Of a stretch of 36,098 bases of DNA, positions 21,583 to 29,904 are shown piece by piece (within the stretch, counting starts at the first letter, position 1; every line of letters begins with the position of its first letter). The notes under the pieces are model-generated. The model saw only the letters and a list, made by a program, of their open reading frames with translations, searched no databases and had not been told where the DNA came from. The stretch comes from Planctomycetota bacterium. GTDB taxonomy: Bacteria > Planctomycetota > MHYJ01 > JACPRB01. Both the position numbers and the translations under genes were made by a program. The stretch spans positions 1-36,098 of the forward strand of contig JACQVR010000120.1 in NCBI GenBank assembly GCA_016209705.1, given 5' to 3'.

Positions 21583-23658
21583 CTACACATGCCGCTCGAA
21601 GAACTCCACGATGCGCTCCTCCATGTTGCGCCGATCGCGTTCGCCGCGCGGAGTGTGCCGCTCGCTCGGATACAGCAAGAGCTCATACGGCCGGTTCGCC
21701 TTGACCAGCGCGTCGATGAAGCGCGCCGTGTGGCGGAAGTGTACGTTCTCGTCCAGCATGCCGTGAATCAAGAGCAGCTTTCCCGCCAGTTTCGGCGCAT
21801 GGACCACGGCGCTGGCGTCGCGGTATCCCTCGGGATTCGCCCGCGGCGTCCGCAAGTACCGCTCGGTGTAGTGCGTGTCGTAGCCGTCCCAGCTCGTGAC
21901 CGGGGCGCCGGCGACGCCCGCCTTGAAGACGTCCGGCGCCTTGAGCAGGCACATGAGCGTCATGTACCCGCCGTAGCTCCAGCCGTAGATTCCGACCCGC
22001 CCGCCGTCCACCCACCCCTGCGATTGCGCCCAGCGGACACCGTCCACCTGGTCGCGCACCTCGACGGAGCCGAATCGTTCCGCAACGGCGGACTCAAAGC
22101 GCAGGCCCCGACGCGCGGATCCGCGATTGTCGATCCGCATCACCAGGAATCCCCGCCGCGCCAGGTACTGGGCGCGCAGATCCACCGTATGCGCCCAGGA
22201 ATCCTGAACCGTCTGCACATGCGGGCCTCCGTAGACGTGAACGAGGAGCGGCGCCGGCAGGCGTTCGGGCTTGAACAGCATCCCATGCAGCTTCACGCCG
22301 TCGCGGTTTTCGAAATCGAAGAGTTCGGGCGTGACCAGGGACAGGTCCACCGTGGCGGAGGGATGCACGATCCGTTCCGCGGAACGGAGGTGAACGGAGG
22401 GCGGATGCGCCCGCGAATCAAAGACGTCCACCCATTGGGAGAAATCCTTGGAGAAGGCGGCGTCATGCATTCCCGGCTCGCGCGTGAGCTCCTCCGGTTT
22501 CCCGCCGTCCAAGCGGGCCACGTAGATGTGCCGGTCCAGCGGCGAGCGGCCGGCTGAAAACGCCACGCGGCGACCCTTCGCGTCGAACCCGACCACGGCA
22601 TCGATCGGCCGGTCTCCGGACGTGACGGCGCGGACGAGTGTCCCGTCCCTCCGATAAAGATACAGATGCTTGAAGTCCGTGCGCTCGGACGCCCACAGGA
22701 ACTCTCCCGTGTCGGGAACGAACCTCAGGTCGTGATGAAGGTTGATCCAAAAAGGCGATTCTTCGACCAGGAGCGTCACGCCCTTTCCCGTCTTGGGATC
22801 GAAGGCGCGCAACTCGAGGCGCCGCTGGTCCCGGGCTTGAAGCTGCGCGAACAACCGGCCGTCGGGATGCCACGCCACGCGCGCGAGATATTCGAAATCG
22901 CCCAGATCCATCCACGTCGTCGGGCCGCCTTCCACGCTGACCACGCCGAGCCGCACCGACGCATTGGCCGCTCCGGCAAAGGGATACCGATGGGTTTCGA
23001 AGTCGAGCCGATCCCGGCCCAGATGAGGAATCGTGTACTCCGGGATCGAACGCTCGTCGGTGCGCTCGTATGCGATCCACGATCCGTCACGGCTCCACCA
23101 GAAGCCCGACGCGCGACTCATTTCCTCCTGGGCCACATACTCCGCCAGTCCGTTCGACACCCCGGGCGGCGCGTCGTGCGTGAGTTGGCGCGCTTCCGCG
23201 GTCGCCACGCCGACGACCCAGAGGTCTCCATCCCGGACGAACGCCGCCCGCGATCCGTCGGGCGAAAGCCGCGGATCGATCGCGCGACTCGCGATGCAGC
23301 GCGGAGACTCGTTCTCCCGTAGAACCCATACATCCCGGCGGAGCGGGACGAGGAGCGTCCGGCCTTGTTCGGCCCAGGCGTAGTGGGTGACGCCCGTTTC
23401 GCGCAGGCGCTGGCGCTCGCGGCGGAGCGCCTCTTCGCGCGAAACATTGTCCTCCGTCACGCCCGCGGCCGGCGGAGCGAAGAGGATGCGGCAGTTCCCG
23501 GTCCGCACCTCATACGCCCACAGGACGCGCGTCAGGTCGCCGCGGTCGGAGTGTAGGAACGTGAGCAGTTCGCCGTCCGGCGAGAACGCGAGTTGGCCCG
23601 GGACGGCCGTGCCGGGCCGGGGAAACCTCGCCACGAGATCCAGGGTGAGGTCGGTCAT
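21583..23658 (-). CDS. S9 family peptidase (DPP-IV-like)
   Basis: A 691-residue serine peptidase. The N-terminal beta-propeller spans about 20-430 and includes the EE motif AEYVAQEEMSR (Glu178-Glu179), which in DPP IV binds the substrate N-terminus. The alpha/beta-hydrolase domain carries the nucleophile in GWSYGGY (Ser561), the Asp in IHGMLDENVHF (Asp636) and the His in SERHTPRG (His668). This predicts removal of N-terminal dipeptides, probably with Pro at P1. No signal peptide is seen from ATG 23658; a longer N-terminus (from 23733) is possible but less protein-like. The gene lies 140 bp downstream of tRNA-Leu on the same strand. Confidence 0.85.
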   Translation of the reverse strand: MTDLTLDLVARFPRPGTAVPGQLAFSPDGELLTFLHSDRGDLTRVLWAYEVRTGNCRILFAPPAAGVTEDNVSREEALRRERQRLRETGVTHYAWAEQGRTLLVPLRRDVWVLRENESPRCIASRAIDPRLSPDGSRAAFVRDGDLWVVGVATAEARQLTHDAPPGVSNGLAEYVAQEEMSRASGFWWSRDGSWIAYERTDERSIPEYTIPHLGRDRLDFETHRYPFAGAANASVRLGVVSVEGGPTTWMDLGDFEYLARVAWHPDGRLFAQLQARDQRRLELRAFDPKTGKGVTLLVEESPFWINLHHDLRFVPDTGEFLWASERTDFKHLYLYRRDGTLVRAVTSGDRPIDAVVGFDAKGRRVAFSAGRSPLDRHIYVARLDGGKPEELTREPGMHDAAFSKDFSQWVDVFDSRAHPPSVHLRSAERIVHPSATVDLSLVTPELFDFENRDGVKLHGMLFKPERLPAPLLVHVYGGPHVQTVQDSWAHTVDLRAQYLARRGFLVMRIDNRGSARRGLRFESAVAERFGSVEVRDQVDGVRWAQSQGWVDGGRVGIYGWSYGGYMTLMCLLKAPDVFKAGVAGAPVTSWDGYDTHYTERYLRTPRANPEGYRDASAVVHAPKLAGKLLLIHGMLDENVHFRHTARFIDALVKANRPYELLLYPSERHTPRGERDRRNMEERIVEFFERHV

Positions 23659-23797
23659 CGTGGAAAAGGATAAGGGAAGGAGGGATGGCGCGCAAAACAT
23701 GATGCGGGGCCCCGCAGAGCGAACCGTTCTCATGAGTGTAAAATGTGGAGAGGGCGGCGAAAGCTTGGTCTAATCCTGGGATAATCCCGAGGGCGAA

Positions 23798-23881
23798 TGC
23801 CGGAGGGGGGAGTTGAACCCCCACCCCCTTGCGGGGACCGGATTTTGAATCCGGCGCGTCTGCCAGTTCCGCCACTCCGGC
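23798..23881 (-). tRNA. tRNA-Leu(CAA)
   Basis: 84 nt on the minus strand. Acceptor GCCGGAG pairs with CTCCGGC and discriminator A73 fits tRNA-Leu. The anticodon arm CCGGA-TTCAAAA-TCCGG gives anticodon CAA. The variable arm is the long class II type expected for Leu (CCCCGCAAGGGG), and the T-arm is GGGGG-TTCAACT-CCCCC. No CCA is encoded. Confidence 0.9.
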
Positions 23882-23893
23882 GCGGAGGCGGCG

Positions 23894-23923
23894 ATTATAG
23901 GCGCGGCGGAGTTGCTTCCGCAA
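23894..23923 (-). promoter_or_regulatory. Sigma-70-type promoter of tRNA-Leu
   Basis: On the minus strand TTGCGG (23923-23918) is followed after 18 nt by TATAAT (23899-23894), 12 nt before the mature tRNA end. Confidence 0.7.
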
Positions 23924-23941
23924 CAAGCATAGAGGCTGATC

Positions 23942-25279
23942 GTGGGCGACACGACGGTTATTCTCAACGCGTCTGACCTCCTATCTCCGGAGCCGTTCGC
24001 CTGGGAGAAAGTGGCGACGTCGATCGGCGCGGATCTCGCGGCGCCCGAGCTGGGCCATCTGGCGACGGCGGGCGCGGTGGCGCGCGGCTTCGGGGATGCC
24101 ACCGCCTTGGTCTGGTACGGGGCCGAAGGTCAGATCCGCCGCGCGTCGTACCGAGATTTGGACCGTGCTTCGGCGTGCGCCGCCGATCTTTTCGTCAAGC
24201 ACGGCGTCCGACCGGGAGACCGGATCCTTTTCGTCCTTCCCTTGATCCCTGAGCTGTTCGCGGGTTTCCTGGGCGCGCTCCGCGCCGGCGCGGTGGCGGG
24301 CGTTCTCTCCGCGGGCCGCAACTTGGAAGCGGTCCGTACGTTCCTGCCTCGCACCCGGCCGAAAATCGTCGTCACGGTGCCGGCGTTGAAGAACATGATG
24401 GCTTCCTTGAAGCCCGATCTGCCTGAAGAGGCGGTCCTGTTCTACGTGAATCGCTCGGCATTCTCGTTGCCTCCCTTGGCGGCGTACGAGAGGGATTGGT
24501 CGATCTCGTTCGGGGCGGCGGAGCCTCGACCGCCTTCGTTCACTCCCGCTCCGGATTCGGGATCCATCATCTATTTCACGGAGCTGGAGCGGGGCGGAGC
24601 GGTGATCTCCCACAAGGTCGCTCTGGGATTGACGCACACGGCGGCGGCGGCGCTGGACTGGGTCGCCAACGAAACGATATGCGCGGTCTTGGTGCCGGGG
24701 GAGCCGCTGTTCGCTCCGTATGTGCTGGTCGCGCCCTTCTTGGCCGGCGTCACGCTGGTATGTCACGAAGACCCGGCCCGCTTCAGCCGCCAGGCGGAAG
24801 TGGCGGCGGAACGCGCCCCTCGGGCCTGGTTCTCCTCGTTCCGCGCGCTCGACATCATGTTGCGGACCGACCCGAATCTGGGAACCCTGCTGAAGGGCTG
24901 CCGCAGCATCTGCGTGATTCCTCCCGCCGAGCCGGGATTCCTCTACATCACGTCGCTGTCGTACGGATCGCCGATTCATCCGGTGTGGGCGCCTCGGGAG
25001 CTCAACGTCATCCAGACGGTCGAACTGGCCGGAAAGATCGGGTCGGTCGGAAGGCCCGTGGCCGGAACGGAAGTGCGGATCGTCGATGCCTCGGGGAAGG
25101 CGCTCGATCCCGGAAAGGTCGGGCATGTGGCGGTGAGACTGAGTCCGGGCGCTCCCTTCCTGGAGTTCTGGGGAGATCCGGAGCTGACCGCGGCGCACGT
25201 CCGAGACGGATGGTTCATCTCGCAGCAACGCGGCCGTCTCGATGGCGACGGCGCGCTCTGGCTGATGGAGACGCCCTGA
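23942..25279 (+). CDS. AMP-dependent acyl-CoA synthetase-like protein, probably inactive
   Basis: A 445-residue member of the ANL (acyl-AMP ligase) fold, from GTG 23942. The early fold is clear (ALVWYGAEGQIRRASYRDL, then GVRPGDRILFVLPLIPELFA) and so is the later part (GKIGSVGRPVAGTEVRIVD, then GHVAVRL). The P-loop motif, normally of the form Y-T-S-G-T-T-G-x-P-K-G, is reduced to IIYFTELERGGAVISHK (about 209-225). The T-G-D near the hinge has become SQQRGRLDGDG, and the whole C-terminal lid with its catalytic Lys is absent. It is therefore unlikely to make acyl-AMP. Its last 65 bp overlap btpA, which is convergent. Confidence 0.65.
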   Translation: MGDTTVILNASDLLSPEPFAWEKVATSIGADLAAPELGHLATAGAVARGFGDATALVWYGAEGQIRRASYRDLDRASACAADLFVKHGVRPGDRILFVLPLIPELFAGFLGALRAGAVAGVLSAGRNLEAVRTFLPRTRPKIVVTVPALKNMMASLKPDLPEEAVLFYVNRSAFSLPPLAAYERDWSISFGAAEPRPPSFTPAPDSGSIIYFTELERGGAVISHKVALGLTHTAAAALDWVANETICAVLVPGEPLFAPYVLVAPFLAGVTLVCHEDPARFSRQAEVAAERAPRAWFSSFRALDIMLRTDPNLGTLLKGCRSICVIPPAEPGFLYITSLSYGSPIHPVWAPRELNVIQTVELAGKIGSVGRPVAGTEVRIVDASGKALDPGKVGHVAVRLSPGAPFLEFWGDPELTAAHVRDGWFISQQRGRLDGDGALWLMETP

Positions 25280-26075
25280 GCGCGAGCGCCTTCTTCAGCT
25301 TGCGGACCCGCGCGACGTCCACCGGATTTTCGACGGCTCCCCTGCGCTTCGCGTAGCTCCCCACGATGAAGCCGTCGGCGCGGGCGAACGCCGCGGCGTT
25401 GTCGGGCGTCACCCCGCTGGCCACCAGGATGGGCGTGCCGGGAACCGCGGCGCGGACTGCTTCCAGGCGACTCGGGTCGGCCGCCTCTCCCGTGCTCGGT
25501 CCCGTGATCAGCAGCGCGTCCGCTCCTCCTCGGAACACCGCGTCCGCGGCGGCGCGGGCCGGGGAGAGGCGAAGCAGCGGCGCCGCATGCTTGACGAAGA
25601 CGTCGGCGAAGATCGCGGCGCGGGATCCGATCGATTTCCGATATCGCAGCGTCTCGCCCGCTCGACCTTGGAGAATGCCTTGATCCGTCTCCATGGCTCC
25701 CGTATGGACGTTGACGCGAATGAACGCGGCTCCGGAGGCGAGCGCCACGGCCAAGGCGGACCGGGCGTCGTTGCGCAGGACGTTGACTCCCACGGGAACC
25801 TTGAACCGCCGGATCAGCTCGTGGGCGGCCACGGCCATGATCGTGGCAACCTGGGGTTCGACGTGCTCCGGCGCGAAGGGCAGGTCTCCGAAGTTTTCGA
25901 CCAACAGCCCGTCGGCGCCGCCCGCGATCCAGGCGCGCGCGTCCGCGGCGGCGCGGCGCAAGATGGCGTCCACGGGGAGTCGCGCGCGCGGCGCGCCGGG
26001 CAACGGAGGCAGATGGATGACCCCGATGAGGGGCCGGCCGCGGAAGGGGAAACGGACGCGGGAAAGCGCAACCAC
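25215..26075 (-). CDS. btpA: BtpA family protein
   Basis: A 286-residue TIM-barrel-like protein. The start reads RPLIGVIHLPPLPGAPR, followed by AWIAGGADGLLVENFGDLPF, VGVNVLRNDARSALAVA, AAFIRVNVHTGAMETDQG, and late barrel strands GGADALLITGPSTGEAAD and TPILVASGVTPDNAAAFARA with ADGFIVGSYAKRRG. This is the BtpA/SgcQ pattern. BtpA was first described in photosystem I assembly of cyanobacteria, but the family is widespread in organisms without it, so the enzymatic role here is open. It is convergent with the ligase-like gene. Confidence 0.85.
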   Translation of the reverse strand: MVALSRVRFPFRGRPLIGVIHLPPLPGAPRARLPVDAILRRAAADARAWIAGGADGLLVENFGDLPFAPEHVEPQVATIMAVAAHELIRRFKVPVGVNVLRNDARSALAVALASGAAFIRVNVHTGAMETDQGILQGRAGETLRYRKSIGSRAAIFADVFVKHAAPLLRLSPARAAADAVFRGGADALLITGPSTGEAADPSRLEAVRAAVPGTPILVASGVTPDNAAAFARADGFIVGSYAKRRGAVENPVDVARVRKLKKALALRASPSARARRRHRDGRVAAR

Positions 26076-26272
26076 CGGATCAGATTTTCCTCATGTGCTG
26101 CTTCGAATCAAGGAGAATGGAACGAGGCTCCCTGCCCTGCATCCAGGATAGTCCGCCGAAATCGAAGGTTTTCGGCCGCTGGAAATTGCGACATCCCGCC
26201 GCCTGGGCAATTTCTACGGGTTCCCATCTCAGCTTGAGGCTCGCTCGCGATTGGGTTACGATAGCGGCACCC

Positions 26273-27292
26273 ATGGCGTCGAAACGCAAGACATCCTTGG
26301 ACGTGGTTCGCCGTCTGACGCGCGTCATTCGGTGGCTCTCTTCGGATTCCGATCCGGAACGCCTCCTGTCAGAGGCGGTGCGGCTCTCGCGGGTGGTGGC
26401 GGGGGCCGACGGCGTGTCGCTCATGCTGGCCGACGGCGAAGGGACGGAGCTGGTCGAGCATCAGGTGCAGGGCCGGAAGTTGAATCCCACGGCGACGCGC
26501 GTGCGGGTGGGGGCGGGAGACCGTAACATTGCGAGTCGCGCGGCGGCGTGCCGCAAGACGATCCTTGTGCCCCACGTGAGGAACGAGGGTCAAGAGGAGG
26601 GTACGCCGGGAGGGCGCGCGAAATCGGTCGCGGCTCTGCCGGTCTTGGAGGGGGAACGGCTCGTCGGAGTGATTGTCTTTGGATCCAAGAAGCGGAATTT
26701 CTTCGGCCGCGAGGACGTGCCGCTTTTGGAATATCTGGCGTCGCAGATGGCGCTGGGGATTCATCTGTGCCGGGTGCACGGCCAGGTGGGTTCGATCCGG
26801 TCGCGGCTGGAGTTGCTGCATCACCTAGCGAGACTGGGCAACGGGTCACTTCCTCCGGAGGCGTTTCTGAGCTGCATCGTGGAAGAATTGCGGCGCGCGT
26901 TCGAGGTGCGCGACGCGGGCGTGTACGTCGGCGACGCCGAGCGAGGGGAGATCGCGCTCGTGGCGCGATCGAACTCCGAGCCCTCGGAGACGTTCGAAAT
27001 CGGATCGCGCCAGAAGCTGGAGGACGGACTGATTGGAACGATCTTCAAGCTGGGGGAAACGGTCTACGTGAAGGACGTCTCGAAGGATCCGATCACGGCG
27101 GGCAAGTCGGTCGGGGTGAGCTCGGAGTTGTGCGTTCCCATCAGCGTGGGCGCGCATTGCTTGGGCGTGCTGGATCTGCAATCGGAGACGGTGGACAACT
27201 TTACGAAAGACGACGTGGTGGTGGTGGAGACGATCGGCCACACGCTGGCGGCGACGCTGCATCGGCTCTCGAAACCCGTTCCGGCCTCGTAG
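26273..27292 (+). CDS. Double GAF-domain sensory protein
   Basis: A 339-residue protein from ATG 26273. It has two GAF domains in tandem, about residues 25-165 and 180-330. Signs are the ADGVSLMLAD strand, SVAALPVLEGERLVGVIVFG and FFGREDVPLLEYLASQMALG of the first, and AGVYVGDAERGEIALVA with SSELCVPISVGAHCLGVLDLQS and FTKDDVVVVETIGHTLAA of the second. There is no output domain, so it may act through a partner. A possible promoter (TTGAGG, 17 nt, TACGAT at 26234-26262) ends 10 nt before the ATG, so the leader would be very short. It is divergent from btpA. Confidence 0.8.
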   Translation: MASKRKTSLDVVRRLTRVIRWLSSDSDPERLLSEAVRLSRVVAGADGVSLMLADGEGTELVEHQVQGRKLNPTATRVRVGAGDRNIASRAAACRKTILVPHVRNEGQEEGTPGGRAKSVAALPVLEGERLVGVIVFGSKKRNFFGREDVPLLEYLASQMALGIHLCRVHGQVGSIRSRLELLHHLARLGNGSLPPEAFLSCIVEELRRAFEVRDAGVYVGDAERGEIALVARSNSEPSETFEIGSRQKLEDGLIGTIFKLGETVYVKDVSKDPITAGKSVGVSSELCVPISVGAHCLGVLDLQSETVDNFTKDDVVVVETIGHTLAATLHRLSKPVPAS

Positions 27293-27307
27293 TTCGCCGC
27301 GAGCTCG

Positions 27308-27335
27308 TTGCAGCCGCCTCAGCGCCTCCTATAAT
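27308..27335 (+). promoter_or_regulatory. Sigma-70-type promoter of tRNA-His
   Basis: TTGCAG (27308-27313) and TATAAT (27330-27335) are 16 nt apart; the tRNA begins 24 nt after the -10 box. Confidence 0.75.
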
Positions 27336-27358
27336 GGTCCCTCGCGGCGCTTCCAGAC

Positions 27359-27437
27359 GGTACCCGTAGCTCAGCCTGGTTAGAGCACCTGGTTGTGGCC
27401 CAGGGTGTCGCGGGTTCAAATCCCGTCGGGTACCCCA
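27359..27437 (+). tRNA. tRNA-His(GUG), serving as an insertion site
   Basis: Starts with the extra G-1 typical of tRNA-His (27359), then acceptor GTACCCG (27360-27366) paired with CGGGTAC, and discriminator C73. The anticodon arm CCTGG-TTGTGGC-CCAGG gives anticodon GTG. The 3' CCA is encoded (27435-27437), unlike in the other two tRNAs of the window. Its last 22 bp also form the 3' end of the serine recombinase gene on the other strand, so it is the likely attachment site of the island to its right. Confidence 0.9.
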
Positions 27438-29095
27438 ATTGATAGTCGTGAACGAACCGACAGCTTCTCCGGGCCACACGCAACAGGCATCCCCCGCCGC
27501 TCCAGCAGCTCGCTGAGCATCTTTCGAAGCGTCACATCCTTGGGCTTCACGAACGGTGTCGGGAAGAGCGCAACTTCCAACGTCCCCTGTCCTTTATCTT
27601 GTCGCCAGACAACATAATCGATGAAGCGGGGGAGCATGGCCCTTATACGCTCCGGATGCTCCTCGTTCAGCTCGACCAGCTCTTTGAAGAGGCTTAGAGT
27701 TTTGATCTGGTCCTGCGCATTCAGGATCTGGCATTCTTCCGCTTCGATTTCCTTCTTCAGCCGCGCCTCGGTTTCCTCCAGCTCCCGCGCCTCGGTCTCC
27801 AACTCCTCCAGCTTGCGTCCCACGGATGCCAGCGCCTCCTTGCCCTTCTCCGCGATCACATCGGTGATGTTCGAAATCTTCGATCGGACAGCGGCGAGTT
27901 GTTCGCGGACTCGCATCAGATCCTCACGGAGCTTTCCGACGGTCTCGGAAGCCATGGCGTTGGCTTGCTTGACGAACTGTCGAATGCGCTCGGGCTCGAC
28001 CTCCAGTTGTTTCAGGAATTCAAGCACGGCACGGTCAACAGGCTCTGCGGGAACGAACTCTCGGGGGCACGCCTCGCCCAAGGATTTTTGGGCCTTCGTA
28101 CAGGAGTAGTAAGCGTAGTAGCGCCCGTTGCGGCCTGTGCCCGGCGTGGGTGTCATCACGTGCTCGCACCTCGCGCACCGAAGTAAGCCCTGGAGCAGAT
28201 ACACGTGTTCCTGATTCTCTCGGTACTGCCGCCGCCGGCGCCGCAAGTTCGCGTCCATCTGCTTTTGAATCTGCTGGTGGGTATCCCATGACCGCAGCGG
28301 CTTCCACTGAGCATCGTAGAGATCGCCCTCGTACTCGATCTTCGCCGCGTACGTCGGGTTGCGAAGCATGCGGCAGATCAGCGGCAGCGCGTACATGTGT
28401 CCGCGGGGCGTCCGGTAGCCGAGCCGCTTGAACTCGCGGACGACCACATCGCTACTCTCGTTTTCCAGATAGATGCGGTCCATGGCGCGGATGTGCTTCG
28501 CGTATTCCTCGTCGATCACGTACATCTTGTTTTTCATTTGGTAGCCGATGGGCGGCGGCCCGATGGGAAGGCCCTTCTGCACGCGCCATTCGACTTTCTC
28601 TTTTGTCCGCGCCGATATCTGTTCCCGCTCGTGCTCCGCCAGCGCGATGAGGATCGTGGTCTGGAACTTCCCGCTGGGCGTCGTGAGGTCGATATTCTCC
28701 CGTAGGGAGACCAGCTTCACGCCGTAAGAATCGAGCTCCTTCACGAGCACGAGGAAATCGATGACGCTGCGCGAGATGCGATCGATCTTCGTGACCACGA
28801 CCACATCGATCAGCCGCGCCTTGGCCAGCTCGAGCAGCTTTTGGAGCCCCTCGCGCCGGGTGTCCTTCGCGGAGCGTCCGCGCCGCTGCCCATTCTTTTC
28901 GCCTTCGACGAACTTCTCGGTGACGGTCCACTCGTCCCCGGAGCTTTTCCTGAAGTTGACATACGACATCAGCCGGTCAAGCTGCGTGTCGAGCGATCCA
29001 TCCTCTTTGTTCGCCTGCTTGTCTGTCGAAACGCGCAGATAGAGACAGACTCGCACGGGGGCCTTTTCCTCACGATGGGGTTGTTTGTGTTTCAT
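27416..29095 (-). CDS. Large serine recombinase (integrase)
   Basis: A 559-residue large serine recombinase. The N-terminal catalytic domain starts VCLYLRVSTDKQ (nucleophile Ser23) and contains VVTKIDRISRS, ENIDLTTPSGKFQTTILIAL and AEHEREQISARTKEKVEWRV. Then come the recombinase domain (about 190-300), a zinc ribbon with CARCEHVM and YYSCTKAQKSLGEAC (about 320-360), and a coiled coil (about 390-470). The last residues, GVPDGI and the stop codon, are the antisense of the tRNA-His T-arm and 3' end. Gene order suggests it integrated the DNA to its right at the tRNA. Confidence 0.9.
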   Translation of the reverse strand: MKHKQPHREEKAPVRVCLYLRVSTDKQANKEDGSLDTQLDRLMSYVNFRKSSGDEWTVTEKFVEGEKNGQRRGRSAKDTRREGLQKLLELAKARLIDVVVVTKIDRISRSVIDFLVLVKELDSYGVKLVSLRENIDLTTPSGKFQTTILIALAEHEREQISARTKEKVEWRVQKGLPIGPPPIGYQMKNKMYVIDEEYAKHIRAMDRIYLENESSDVVVREFKRLGYRTPRGHMYALPLICRMLRNPTYAAKIEYEGDLYDAQWKPLRSWDTHQQIQKQMDANLRRRRRQYRENQEHVYLLQGLLRCARCEHVMTPTPGTGRNGRYYAYYSCTKAQKSLGEACPREFVPAEPVDRAVLEFLKQLEVEPERIRQFVKQANAMASETVGKLREDLMRVREQLAAVRSKISNITDVIAEKGKEALASVGRKLEELETEARELEETEARLKKEIEAEECQILNAQDQIKTLSLFKELVELNEEHPERIRAMLPRFIDYVVWRQDKGQGTLEVALFPTPFVKPKDVTLRKMLSELLERRGMPVACGPEKLSVRSRLSIGVPDGI

Positions 29096-29125
29096 GTGAC
29101 TAATATATTTGATCTACTTATTATG

Positions 29126-29365
29126 TCAAGCGGCGTTCACAAGTTTCTCCACCTTCACTTTTTGCCACCGCCGCTCGACTGTCGCGGCGGCCAGGACCTT
29201 TGCGCAGATCTCCTCGAATTCGCGGAGCCTTTCCGTATTCGGGAGTCGGGCGAATCGGTTGTCGTTGGCCGAAGCGATCTCCGGGTATGCCCCTGGGTCG
29301 ATGACCGTGATCACAATCTCCTTCAGTCTCCTGGGCCGACCTCGGGGCTTGATGAATTTCTCCAT
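29126..29365 (-). CDS. Small basic unknown protein upstream of the recombinase
   Basis: A 79-residue protein starting at ATG 29365 and ending 30 bp before the recombinase start, so probably in the same transcript. The N-terminus is basic (KFIKPRGRPRRLKE), and the middle has ERLREFEEICAKVLAAA, a plausible amphipathic helix. No family is recognised. Small DNA-binding proteins next to integrases can be directionality factors, but this is only positional. Confidence 0.55.
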   Translation of the reverse strand: MEKFIKPRGRPRRLKEIVITVIDPGAYPEIASANDNRFARLPNTERLREFEEICAKVLAAATVERRWQKVKVEKLVNAA

Positions 29366-29406
29366 ATAGTCTTGAGGAATTTCATGGCCTTTTTGTGAGC
29401 AAAAAA

Positions 29407-29673
29407 TTATGCCGCCGGCCTGAACCGCCGCTTCAGGATCGCGATCCCATCATGGAATCGCCGCCGGGTACAGGCACTGCTGATCTTGAGTTTCCAGGCG
29501 ATCTCGTCAAATGACCAGCCGCTCAGGCGCAGAACGATGACACATCGCAGACGAACCGGCATCCGCTCCAGCGCTTCCCAGGCCATCCGTTTCAGCTCGT
29601 TTCGCGCCGCCTCGTCCGCGGCGGATCGCCAGGGCCCCGGAATTTCTTCCAGGATGAGAGGTCGGTCCGACAC
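29407..29673 (-). CDS. Sigma region 4-like DNA-binding protein
   Basis: An 88-residue protein with a sigma-70 region 4-type helix-turn-helix: ALERMPVRLRCVIVLRLSG, then WSFDEIAWKLKISSACTRRR. There is no region 2, so it cannot bind -10 DNA as a sigma factor would; it is more like a small regulator derived from one. It lies upstream of the recombinase and the 79-aa protein, all on the minus strand, and divergent from the AbiE operon (231 bp between). This suggests a regulatory part of the mobile element. Confidence 0.6.
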   Translation of the reverse strand: MSDRPLILEEIPGPWRSAADEAARNELKRMAWEALERMPVRLRCVIVLRLSGWSFDEIAWKLKISSACTRRRFHDGIAILKRRFRPAA

Positions 29674-29840
29674 CTCTTCCAGGTCCGGGTCCCAGGCCGG
29701 CGGCGGATGTTGGGTTGACAGTCTGGAAAGGGACCCTATTGAGACCCTCCCACGCGATGGGCATTGGGAAAGAGACTTTTGCGGTAGATGGCCTAGAAGG
29801 ACTATATCGTGGGCCGGTCAACAAGGCTTTCTGATGCGTC

Positions 29841-29885
29841 TTGACATGGTCGATATAGACATTATATTGTTAGTGTTTCACTAAC
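29841..29885 (+). promoter_or_regulatory. AbiE operon promoter with a palindromic operator
   Basis: TTGACA (29841-29846) and TATATT (29863-29868) are 16 nt apart, a good sigma-70-type promoter. Directly after the -10 lies the perfect palindrome GTTAGTG-TTT-CACTAAC (29869-29885), 19 nt before the antitoxin ATG. A bound repressor would cover the transcription start. AbiEi antitoxins of characterised systems repress their own operon by binding inverted repeats, so this is the likely operator. Confidence 0.75.
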
Positions 29886-29904
29886 TATTGAGAATGTAAT
29901 TCGA

